This document shows, piece after piece, positions 54,343-61,391 of a stretch of 64,000 bases of DNA. The notes under the pieces were generated by a model. The model saw nothing but the letters and a program-made list of their open reading frames with translations. It ran no database searches and was not told where the DNA came from. The position numbers and the translations under genes are program-made. Numbering within the stretch: position 1 is the first letter of the stretch; each line of letters opens with the position of its first letter. Origin of the DNA: Aliamphritea hakodatensis (GTDB lineage: Bacteria; Pseudomonadota; Gammaproteobacteria; Pseudomonadales; Balneatricaceae); assembly GCF_024347195.1 (NCBI RefSeq), contig NZ_AP025281.1, positions 4,464,001 through 4,528,000 on the forward strand, given 5' to 3'.

Positions 54343-54370
54343 CAACGCCCCGTACAAAGACGGGGCGTTG
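54343..54370 (-). terminator. Terminator of acs
   Basis: An 11-bp stem (CAACGCCCCGT / ACGGGGCGTTG) with a six-base loop lies 12 bp past the acs stop. The minus-strand tail is TTGTTTGTG, a modest T-run, so termination may be partial with read-through toward crbR. Confidence 0.8.
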
Positions 54371-54382
54371 AATTTTAAGCAC

Positions 54383-56335
54383 TTACTTACGGTTCATTCG
54401 ATGCTCAATCAGATCATCAACCACCGATGGGTCCGCCAGTGTTGAGGTATCCCCCAGAGCTGCAAAATCATCTTCAGCGATTTTACGTAGAATACGGCGC
54501 ATGATCTTGCCGGAACGGGTTTTTGGCATGCCCGGTGCAAACTGAATCAGATCCGGCGAAGCGATCGGGCCGATTTCCGCACGGACCCAGTTACGCAGTT
54601 CTTTCATCAGCTCGTCAGATTCTTCGTAGCCAGACTGCAGCGTTACATACACATAGATACCCTGCCCCTTGATGTCATGCGGATACCCCACTACGGCCGC
54701 CTCTGCCACTGCACCATGTGCCACCAGTGCAGACTCAACCTCAGCGGTACCCATGCGGTGGCCGGATACGTTAATCACATCATCGACACGCCCGGTAATC
54801 CAGTAGTAGCCATCTTCGTCACGGCGGGCGCCGTCACCGGTGGTATACATACCTTTGAATGTTGAGAAATAGGTTTGTACAAAACGCTCGTGATCCCCCC
54901 AGATTGAACGCGCCTGGGATGGCCATGAATCAGTCAGCACCAGGTTACCGTCAACGGCACCGCTCAGTTCATTGCCTTCACTGTCCAGTAGAGCCGGCAT
55001 AACACCGAAGAACGGACGGGTTGCAGAACCCGGCTTAGCCGCCGTTGCCCCCGGCAGCGGCACAATCATGACGCCACCGGTTTCAGTCTGCCACCAGGTA
55101 TCAACAATCGGGCAGTTTTCCTGACCGATAATCCGGTGATACCACTCCCAGGCTTCAGGGTTAATTGGCTCGCCGACTGAGCCCAGAATGCGCAGTGATG
55201 ACAGGTCTGCATCACCCAGCACATCTTCCCCCTGCTGCATCAGTGCACGGATTGCTGTTGGCGCTGTATAGAACTGATTCACTTTATGTTTTTCGATAAC
55301 CCGGCCGAAACGGCTGTTATCCGGGTAGCTAGGCACACCTTCAAACATCAGGGTTGTTGCACCGTTGGCCAGCGGGCCATAGACAATATAGCTGTGACCG
55401 GTTACCCAGCCCACGTCTGCTGTACACCAGTAAATATCGCCGTCTTTATAATCGAATACATACTCATGGGTCATGGAGGCATAGACCATGTAACCGCCGG
55501 TTGTATGTTTCAGGCCTTTAGGTGCGCCGGTAGAACCGGAAGTGTAGAGAATAAACAGCGGATCTTCGGCATTCATTTCTTCTGCGGGGCAATCTGCTGA
55601 GGCAGCGGCTGTCAGTTCTTCATACCACTTATCACGACTGGCATCCCAGGCAACATCCTGATCCACACGCTTAACCACCAGCACACTGCTGATGCATGCT
55701 GCAGCAGCCGGATTTTCCAGTGCTTTATCCACATTTTCTTTCAGCGGAACCGCTTTGCCGCCCCGCAGGGAGAAGTTGGCCGTAATCACAACTTTAGAGT
55801 TCGCACCTTCAATCCGTGCCGCCAGGGCTTCCGGCGAGAAACCACCGAACACAATAGAATGCACTGCACCGATACGGGCACAGGCCAGCATTGCTACCGC
55901 CGCTTCCGGGATCATCGGCATGTAGAGGGTGACAACGTCGCCTTTCTCAACACCTTCGCCTTTCAGTACGTTGGCAAACCGGCTGACACGCTCATGCAGA
56001 TCACGGTAGGTAATGTTCTCCGATTCACTCGGGTCGTCCCCTTCCCAGATGATTGCGGTCTGCTCACCACGGGTTTCCAAATGCCGGTCCAGACAGTTGT
56101 ATGCCGCGTTCAGGGTGCCGTCTTCATACCAGCGGATATCCACATTGTGCGGATCAAAGGAAGTATTCTTAACTTTTGAGTAAGGCTTAAACCAGTCGAT
56201 ACGCTTACCATGCTCACCCCAGAACGCATCAGGATCATTAACTGACTGCTCGTACATCGCTGTGTATTTTGCGTTATCGATATGCGCAGAAGCGGCCATC
56301 GCTTCAGAGACCGGATACATCTTAGAGTCGCTCAT
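54383..56335 (-). CDS. acs: Acetyl-CoA synthetase Acs
   Basis: A 650-residue enzyme that turns acetate, ATP and CoA into acetyl-CoA through acetyl-AMP, the high-affinity route for acetate use. The P-loop-like YTSGSTGAPKG motif, GSVGEPINPEAWEWY, WWQTETGG, YTTGDGARRDEDGYYWITGR and the C-terminal PKTRSGKIMRR are all present. The last contains the lysine that is acetylated in the family to switch the enzyme off. The second ATG (56333-56335) is preferred, as AAGGG lies seven bases before it; the first ATG at 56341 is possible. It is very probably under CrbR control. Confidence 0.97.
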   Translation of the reverse strand: MSDSKMYPVSEAMAASAHIDNAKYTAMYEQSVNDPDAFWGEHGKRIDWFKPYSKVKNTSFDPHNVDIRWYEDGTLNAAYNCLDRHLETRGEQTAIIWEGDDPSESENITYRDLHERVSRFANVLKGEGVEKGDVVTLYMPMIPEAAVAMLACARIGAVHSIVFGGFSPEALAARIEGANSKVVITANFSLRGGKAVPLKENVDKALENPAAAACISSVLVVKRVDQDVAWDASRDKWYEELTAAASADCPAEEMNAEDPLFILYTSGSTGAPKGLKHTTGGYMVYASMTHEYVFDYKDGDIYWCTADVGWVTGHSYIVYGPLANGATTLMFEGVPSYPDNSRFGRVIEKHKVNQFYTAPTAIRALMQQGEDVLGDADLSSLRILGSVGEPINPEAWEWYHRIIGQENCPIVDTWWQTETGGVMIVPLPGATAAKPGSATRPFFGVMPALLDSEGNELSGAVDGNLVLTDSWPSQARSIWGDHERFVQTYFSTFKGMYTTGDGARRDEDGYYWITGRVDDVINVSGHRMGTAEVESALVAHGAVAEAAVVGYPHDIKGQGIYVYVTLQSGYEESDELMKELRNWVRAEIGPIASPDLIQFAPGMPKTRSGKIMRRILRKIAEDDFAALGDTSTLADPSVVDDLIEHRMNRK

Positions 56336-56341
56336 GATCAT

Positions 56342-56766
56342 GCCCTTAACTTGTTATTTTATATTCGTTATCAGCGGATAATGCATAACAGCGCACTTTA
56401 CTGTCATACATTCATGCTCAGGTTTCAGCGTGCGGCGGCACTGACTGTTCCCGACAAAAGATTCATTATATAGACGCCGGGAGTTGGCCAGACGCGAAAA
56501 TCTGTTCCTGATTTAATTAATTACTCTACTAATACCATGCTTTTTGCAGCATTGCCTCACAGGCTGACAGTAAAGTGCTTTCAGCATTCATCTGATGTCT
56601 GATCAATGTATAAAGACTGCTCTGATGCCTAAATTAGACATTGGTCGATTTACCGCAAGCCATTAGTCTTACACGGCATCAGACTGAGGGTAGCGTTGCG
56701 GCAGGGTTTGAACAAGTGACTGACCGTTCTGCAAATGTTGCCATTTGCAGAACACAGCCCGGCAAA
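56342..56766. promoter_or_regulatory. acs upstream region and fleR downstream hairpin
   Basis: A 425-bp gap. The part nearer acs (56342-56620) is AT-rich and should contain the acs promoter and any CrbR site; no known consensus was recognised. The part nearer fleR holds a perfect hairpin at 56726-56753. No convincing coding region is seen; short plus-strand frames here run into fleR and look like chance. Confidence 0.5.
56726..56753. terminator. Perfect 12-bp hairpin downstream of fleR
   Basis: GTTCTGCAAATG and CATTTGCAGAAC form a perfect 12-bp stem with a TTGC loop, 13 bp past the fleR stop. No T-run follows on the minus strand, so it is either a factor-dependent or RNA-stabilising 3' hairpin or a protein-binding palindrome. 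Confidence 0.5.
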
Positions 56767-58131
56767 TCAGCCCAGCATTGCATCCAGATCCACACCGTCT
56801 TCGCGCATTTTTGCCAGCTTATAACGCAAGGTCCGGGGGCTGATACCCAGTTGCTGGGCGGCGTCTTTACGGCTGCCTCCGGTTTCCCTGAGGGTATCAA
56901 TAATCAACTGATATTCGTGCTGACGTACACCGGTCACCAGCGGGTTTGAATCGCCCCCTGAGGACAGCTCAACACTGGTATCAAATTCTGCAGTCTGAAT
57001 ACTGGTGGGCTGAATATGCAGGTCACGGGCACTGATCAGTGCCCCCTGCTGCAAGATCAGGGCGCGCTGTACCACGTTATCCAGTTCCCGGACATTACCC
57101 GGCCAGTCATAACTACTCAGCGCCTGCTCAGCATCTTCACTCAGAGAGACAGCCGTGCGGTTCATCTTCAGTGAGTACTTACTCAGCAAACGTTTGGCCA
57201 GCGGTACAATGTCTGCCCGGCGCTCCCGCAGCGGTAACCATTGCAGCGGAAATACATTCAGCCGGTAGTACAGATCTTCACGGAATTTATTCTCACCCAC
57301 ATAAGACTCAAGCTTACGGTTAGTGGTCGCCAGAATACGTACATCCAGGCTGATCACTTTGCGGCCACCGACCCGTTCCACTTCCTGTTCCTGCAGCACA
57401 CGCAGGAGCTTGGCCTGCAGGCCCAGATCCATCTCTGAGATTTCATCCAGCAGAATCGTCCCGCCATTAGCCTGCTCAAACTTACCCGGGTTGCTGCTGT
57501 ACGCACCGGTAAATGCACCCTTTTCGTGGCCGAACAATGTCGCTTCCAGCATGCTTTCGGGAATTGCCGCACAGTTAATAGCAATGAACGGCTGATCCGC
57601 TCTGGGGGAATGATTATGAATGTACTGTGCGAGTACCTCTTTACCCGTACCGCTCTCCCCGGTAATCAGTACGGTGGAATCGGTTTCAGCCACCCGCCGG
57701 GCAACCTGTAACAGTTGTTTACTGGAGTTTTCTTCCGCCACCGGCTGCAAATTATCCTGTTTGCGAATCTGAGTTCCGGTATACCGTTTAACCACCTCAA
57801 TCAGCGCATCCGGCTCAAAAGGCTTCATCAGATAATCCACCGCGCCGCTGCGGATTGCATCGACTGCTTTATTTACCTGCCCATAGGCTGTTATCAGCAT
57901 GACCGGCAGGCAGGGATGTTGCTGCTGTATTTTTTCCAGTAATTCATGGCCGTCCATGCCGCCCATGTTGACGTCACTGACCACCATATCCACCGATTGC
58001 TGCCCCAGCAGTGTCAGTGCATCTTCACCTGATTCGGCTTCAAGACATCCGAAATCGGCCAGTTCCAGTGTATCAACCAGCGCCTCTCTCAAGCTGGCAT
58101 CATCTTCAACCACCAGTATCTGCGTCGCCAT
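56767..58131 (-). CDS. fleR: Flagellar response regulator FleR (FlrC)
   Basis: A 454-residue NtrC-type sigma-54 activator. The receiver has the phospho-acceptor Asp53 in VVSDVNMGG. The AAA+ domain has Walker A GESGTGKE (158-165), GAFTGA (205-210) and GGTILLDEISEM. The C-terminal Fis-type helix-turn-helix contains DAAQQLGISPRTLRYKLAKM. Phosphorylated by FleS, it activates the class III basal-body, hook and rod genes. It is 50 bp downstream of fleS. In Pseudomonas fliE follows directly; here the acetate module intervenes. Confidence 0.96.
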   Translation of the reverse strand: MATQILVVEDDASLREALVDTLELADFGCLEAESGEDALTLLGQQSVDMVVSDVNMGGMDGHELLEKIQQQHPCLPVMLITAYGQVNKAVDAIRSGAVDYLMKPFEPDALIEVVKRYTGTQIRKQDNLQPVAEENSSKQLLQVARRVAETDSTVLITGESGTGKEVLAQYIHNHSPRADQPFIAINCAAIPESMLEATLFGHEKGAFTGAYSSNPGKFEQANGGTILLDEISEMDLGLQAKLLRVLQEQEVERVGGRKVISLDVRILATTNRKLESYVGENKFREDLYYRLNVFPLQWLPLRERRADIVPLAKRLLSKYSLKMNRTAVSLSEDAEQALSSYDWPGNVRELDNVVQRALILQQGALISARDLHIQPTSIQTAEFDTSVELSSGGDSNPLVTGVRQHEYQLIIDTLRETGGSRKDAAQQLGISPRTLRYKLAKMREDGVDLDAMLG

Positions 58132-58181
58132 GTATTTTCCCGTTTCGTTATCTGTATAAATTCAAAAAAACAGCCGGTTTA

Positions 58182-59303
58182 TCAACTGCTGACGTTAGCA
58201 TCTTTTTCATAAGGCAATAAGAACGCCGTCCGCGTTCCCTTGCCCGGCTCAGATACCAGTATAAATTCACCATGATGCGCCTTGGCAACCACCTGAGCTA
58301 CCGCTAACCCTAAACCGGTGCCGTGAGATTTAGTCGAGTAAAACGGCTCCAGCACTTTCCGGCACTGTTCCTGATCCATTCCCGGGCCATTATCAGACAC
58401 CATCAGACACAGCCGCTCATCAAGCACAGAGGCTTCAATGCTTAATTCAGCGCCTTTACCTGTGGCCTGTAAGCTGTTCTCTACCAAATTCATCAGGGCG
58501 CCCAGTAAGGCTTCTTTATTACACTGTAACTGAAGCGCCGGCACCCCGTTAATACATTCACAGTCGGCATCCCAGGCGGCCAGCGGCACATCCAGCGCAT
58601 CTTCAATGTCACGGAATAACTGTGCCAGCGTCAGACGATCATCCAGACGGGTTTCGCCACGGGCAAATACCAGCATATCCCGCACCTGATGTTCGAGGTT
58701 TTCCAGCCGGGATTTAATTTTACCGGCAAACTTAATCTGCTTGTCGGCCTGCAATCCGGGTTTAATCAGATGGCTGGCGTATAACAGCGCAGCCGACAGC
58801 GGCGTACGAATCTGATGCGCCAGTGAAGCCATCATCCGGCCCATTTCTGACAGCCGCTGATAATGGGCAACCTGCCCCTGCAGCAAACGGGTTTCTGTCT
58901 GATCTGTAAGCATAATCAGCTGCCCGGTTTCAGACTCCAGGGAGCGGGTCGATAAACTCACCCGGCGGCCGCTTTTCAGAGACACCTCGTGGCCATCATC
59001 ACTGCGCGGTGCGAAACTGCGCTGAATGATCCCCAGCCAGGACTCACCCAACAACGGCTCACCCAGCAATTCTGCCGCTGCCAGATTCGCTTCGCTCACC
59101 AGACCACGGTTATCGACTACCAACACCCCGGCAGGCAACAGGTTTAACAGGTTATCCATCCGGCCAGTCAGACGGGAGTTTTCGGCCTGCTGCTCAAGAT
59201 GCTGCCCCTGGGTATCCGCCAGCTGAACCTGCAGATCAGCCACCTGCTTCCGCAGTTGTGCCAGCTCAGCATTGATTTCAGTATTAGAGTTCTGATTGAC
59301 CAT
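58182..59303 (-). CDS. fleS: Flagellar sensor kinase FleS (FlrB)
   Basis: A 373-residue soluble histidine kinase with no membrane span. An N-terminal coiled coil (residues about 10-50), one PAS domain (NLLPAGVLVVDNRGLVSEANLAAAELLG), HisKA with His163 in ASLAHQIRTPLSA, and an HATPase domain (LVENSLQATG, DNGPGMD, GTGLGLAV) are present. It phosphorylates FleR. The start codon is three bases after the fleQ stop, but a sigma-54 promoter candidate inside fleQ may drive it separately. Confidence 0.95.
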   Translation of the reverse strand: MVNQNSNTEINAELAQLRKQVADLQVQLADTQGQHLEQQAENSRLTGRMDNLLNLLPAGVLVVDNRGLVSEANLAAAELLGEPLLGESWLGIIQRSFAPRSDDGHEVSLKSGRRVSLSTRSLESETGQLIMLTDQTETRLLQGQVAHYQRLSEMGRMMASLAHQIRTPLSAALLYASHLIKPGLQADKQIKFAGKIKSRLENLEHQVRDMLVFARGETRLDDRLTLAQLFRDIEDALDVPLAAWDADCECINGVPALQLQCNKEALLGALMNLVENSLQATGKGAELSIEASVLDERLCLMVSDNGPGMDQEQCRKVLEPFYSTKSHGTGLGLAVAQVVAKAHHGEFILVSEPGKGTRTAFLLPYEKDANVSS

Positions 59304-59306
59304 GGG

Positions 59307-60737
59307 CTATTTTCGCTGAATTCCGTACTTGCGCATTTTCTCTACCAGTGTTGTCCGGCGAATCTGCAATTTATCTGCCGCCCGGGCGACAACATTATTG
59401 GTGGTATCCAACGCCTGCTCGATCAGCACCTGTTCAATACCTTCGAGGTAAGCTTTCAGATCAATGCCCTCTTCCGGCAAAACATGTGCCCCGGGGGCAT
59501 CGGCCCCATCACTCTGAGCCTGATCAACTTCCAGATGCAACTGTGCTTTTAAACTGATATCTCCGGCATCTTCTTCCAGATAACGGAATTTTTCCGGTAA
59601 CTCACTGATACTGATGACACTGTCCGGGTGCATAATGGTTAAACGTTCTATCAGATTCGCCAGCTCGCGGACATTACCTGACCACGGGTGTTGCTGTAAT
59701 GAGCGGATAACCGCCGGCATGATTTTAATCCGGCCAAACCCGTCCGCCTCGGCACGGCGAACAAAGAGTTCGGTCAGGGTTGGGATATCTTCTGTGCGTT
59801 CACGCAGGGCAGGCATGGCAATCGGAAAAACATTCAGACGGTAATACAGATCTTCACGGAACTTACCTTCATCAATCATTTCTTCCAGATTTTTATGGGT
59901 GGCCGCGATGATTCGCACATCACAGCCGATGGTTTTGGTACCGCCAACCCGCTCGAAACACTTTTCCTGAATGACCCTTAGCAGCTTGACCTGCATATTC
60001 AGCGGCATATCGCCGATCTCGTCCAGGAACAGCGTACCGCCATCCGCCAGCTCGAACCGTCCCGGGCGGCTGGAAACAGCGCCGGTAAAAGCCCCCTTTT
60101 CATGGCCGAACAGTTCGCTTTCTAAAAGCTCAGAAGGTATCGCCCCGCAATTCAGCGGCACAAAGGGCCCTGCAGCCCGTGCTGAAGCCTTATGCAGACA
60201 ATTCGCTACAACTTCTTTACCGGTACCGGACTCGCCGTTAATCAGCACGCTGACATCCCTGCCAGCCACCTGGGCCATCAGACTGCGAACGTCATTCATC
60301 ACCCCGCTGCCACCGGCAAGATCGGCAAACGCTTGTTGCAATCCGCCCGCCAGTTCAGCTGGCTGACGTAATCCTCTGAAGATCTGCGCCCGGTGTAACA
60401 CATACTGAACATCCGCCAGTGGTGACGCCGGCAATAAGCGACCGAGTATTCTTTGCTGCAACCCGTCACTGACTGTTTCCGGTTGCATCCAGTCCCCCAC
60501 GGAAATCACCGGGGTCGCCTCATCCAGGCGCTGTGCCAGCAACTTATCCAGATCAATCGGGTGGTTACAGTGACCCAGCATTACAGCCAGATATTCAGAA
60601 CACTGGCCTTCCTCGGCCTGCAACCAGTCGACATAACTTTCCGTCTGGCAAGTAATGCCGGCAAAGGTTAGCCGGTCGGATAATTGCCGCCGGCTATCTG
60701 CATTATCATCTATATAAAGAAGCTGCATGTGTGTCAT
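59307..60737 (-). CDS. fleQ: Flagellar master regulator FleQ (FlrA)
   Basis: A 476-residue sigma-54 activator at the top of the flagellar hierarchy. The N-terminal receiver-like domain lacks the phospho-acceptor Asp, as in all FleQ. The AAA+ domain has GESGTGKE (168-175), GAFTGA (215-220), GGTLFLDEIGDM and WSGNVRELANLIERL. The C-terminal helix-turn-helix shows ARAADKLQIRRTTLVEKM. The residues matching Pseudomonas FleQ Arg144 and Arg185, which bind cyclic-di-GMP, are Ala138 and Asn179 here. ATG at 60735-60737 or 60726-60728 could be the start. Confidence 0.95.
   Translation of the reverse strand: MTHMQLLYIDDNADSRRQLSDRLTFAGITCQTESYVDWLQAEEGQCSEYLAVMLGHCNHPIDLDKLLAQRLDEATPVISVGDWMQPETVSDGLQQRILGRLLPASPLADVQYVLHRAQIFRGLRQPAELAGGLQQAFADLAGGSGVMNDVRSLMAQVAGRDVSVLINGESGTGKEVVANCLHKASARAAGPFVPLNCGAIPSELLESELFGHEKGAFTGAVSSRPGRFELADGGTLFLDEIGDMPLNMQVKLLRVIQEKCFERVGGTKTIGCDVRIIAATHKNLEEMIDEGKFREDLYYRLNVFPIAMPALRERTEDIPTLTELFVRRAEADGFGRIKIMPAVIRSLQQHPWSGNVRELANLIERLTIMHPDSVISISELPEKFRYLEEDAGDISLKAQLHLEVDQAQSDGADAPGAHVLPEEGIDLKAYLEGIEQVLIEQALDTTNNVVARAADKLQIRRTTLVEKMRKYGIQRK
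59365..59380 (-). promoter_or_regulatory. Candidate sigma-54 promoter of fleSR inside fleQ
   Basis: The minus-strand 16-mer CGGCAGATAAATTGCA has GGCA at -24 and TTGCA at -12 with GG-N10-GC spacing. It would start transcription about 50 bases before fleS. It lies in the codons for the FleQ helix-turn-helix, so base choice is constrained and the match could be chance. FleQ-dependent sigma-54 control of fleSR is known in Pseudomonas. Confidence 0.5.
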
Positions 60738-60815
60738 ACCTGTGATCTGAACGTACTTTCAGGCACTAACCGCATCACCCGAATAGCAACCTGAAACAGA
60801 CAAAAAAACCTTAAC

Positions 60816-60829
60816 GTCAAATTTATGAC
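60816..60829 (-). promoter_or_regulatory. FleQ-box-like palindrome upstream of fleQ
   Basis: The minus-strand GTCATAAATTTGAC is a GTCA-N6-TGAC palindrome close to the FleQ consensus GTCA-N-TAAATTGAC. It overlaps the -10 element of the predicted fleQ promoter, a position suited to repression. A weaker copy, GTCAAAAAAATAAC, lies at 60859-60872, 43 bp away centre to centre. Confidence 0.5.
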
Positions 60830-60848
60830 ATGAAGCAAAACTTAACAA
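60820..60848 (-). promoter_or_regulatory. Candidate sigma-70 promoter of fleQ
   Basis: On the minus strand TTGTTA (60843-60848) and TAAATT (60820-60825) are separated by exactly 17 bp. They lie about 85 bp upstream of the fleQ start codon. FleQ genes are usually sigma-70 driven, so this fits. Both hexamers are imperfect. Confidence 0.5.
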
Positions 60849-60913
60849 GTGCTTAGGCGTTATTTTTTTGACGCGAAGGAGGTTTTTTCTTCACTAATAA
60901 CAGGAAACACAAA

Positions 60914-60945
60914 CAAAAAAGCCGGTATCAACACTGATACCGGCT
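60914..60945 (-). terminator. Terminator of the flaG-fliD-fliS unit
   Basis: An 11-bp stem (AGCCGGTATCA / TGATACCGGCT) with an ACAC loop, followed by T6 on the minus strand. It lies 31 bp past the fliS stop and isolates fleQ from read-through. Confidence 0.92.
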
Positions 60946-60976
60946 CTGCTTACCCGAAGGATAACTGGCTCAAAGG

Positions 60977-61363
60977 TTATGAAACTTCCATTTCCGTCCA
61001 GCCTGATTTGATGGTCAGCAACAGATCCATCACTTCCTGAATTTTTTCCGCGTTCGCTTCACGGTTAGCTTCTGCAATCGAGCGCACCATGTAGTCATAT
61101 AGTGCATCAAGATTTGAGGCGATTTCGCCACCTTTTTCATGATCAAGATAGTCTTTAAGCGCCAGCACAATATCGGTGGCTTTATTCAGCTGAGAAGAGC
61201 GCCCCTGAATATCGTTACGTTCCATGGCGCCTTTCGCCTTTGCCAGTGCGCCCAGCACACCATCAAATAACATCGTAATCAGCTGCTGTGGAGACGCCGC
61301 GTGTACTGCAGTAGACAAACCCACACTCTGGTACTGACGCAGGGCTTTTAAATTAACACTCAT
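60977..61363 (-). CDS. fliS: Flagellin chaperone FliS
   Basis: A 128-residue four-helix protein that binds the flagellin C-terminus and keeps it export-competent. The family pattern is clear: LRQYQSVGLSTAVHAASPQQLITMLFDGVLGALAKAKGAME. It is 28 bp after fliD. No fliT follows; a terminator comes next, so the FliD chaperone role must be filled elsewhere or be absent. Confidence 0.95.
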   Translation of the reverse strand: MSVNLKALRQYQSVGLSTAVHAASPQQLITMLFDGVLGALAKAKGAMERNDIQGRSSQLNKATDIVLALKDYLDHEKGGEIASNLDALYDYMVRSIAEANREANAEKIQEVMDLLLTIKSGWTEMEVS

Positions 61364-61391
61364 TTCTTTACTCCAAAACTCAGCTAAAAAC

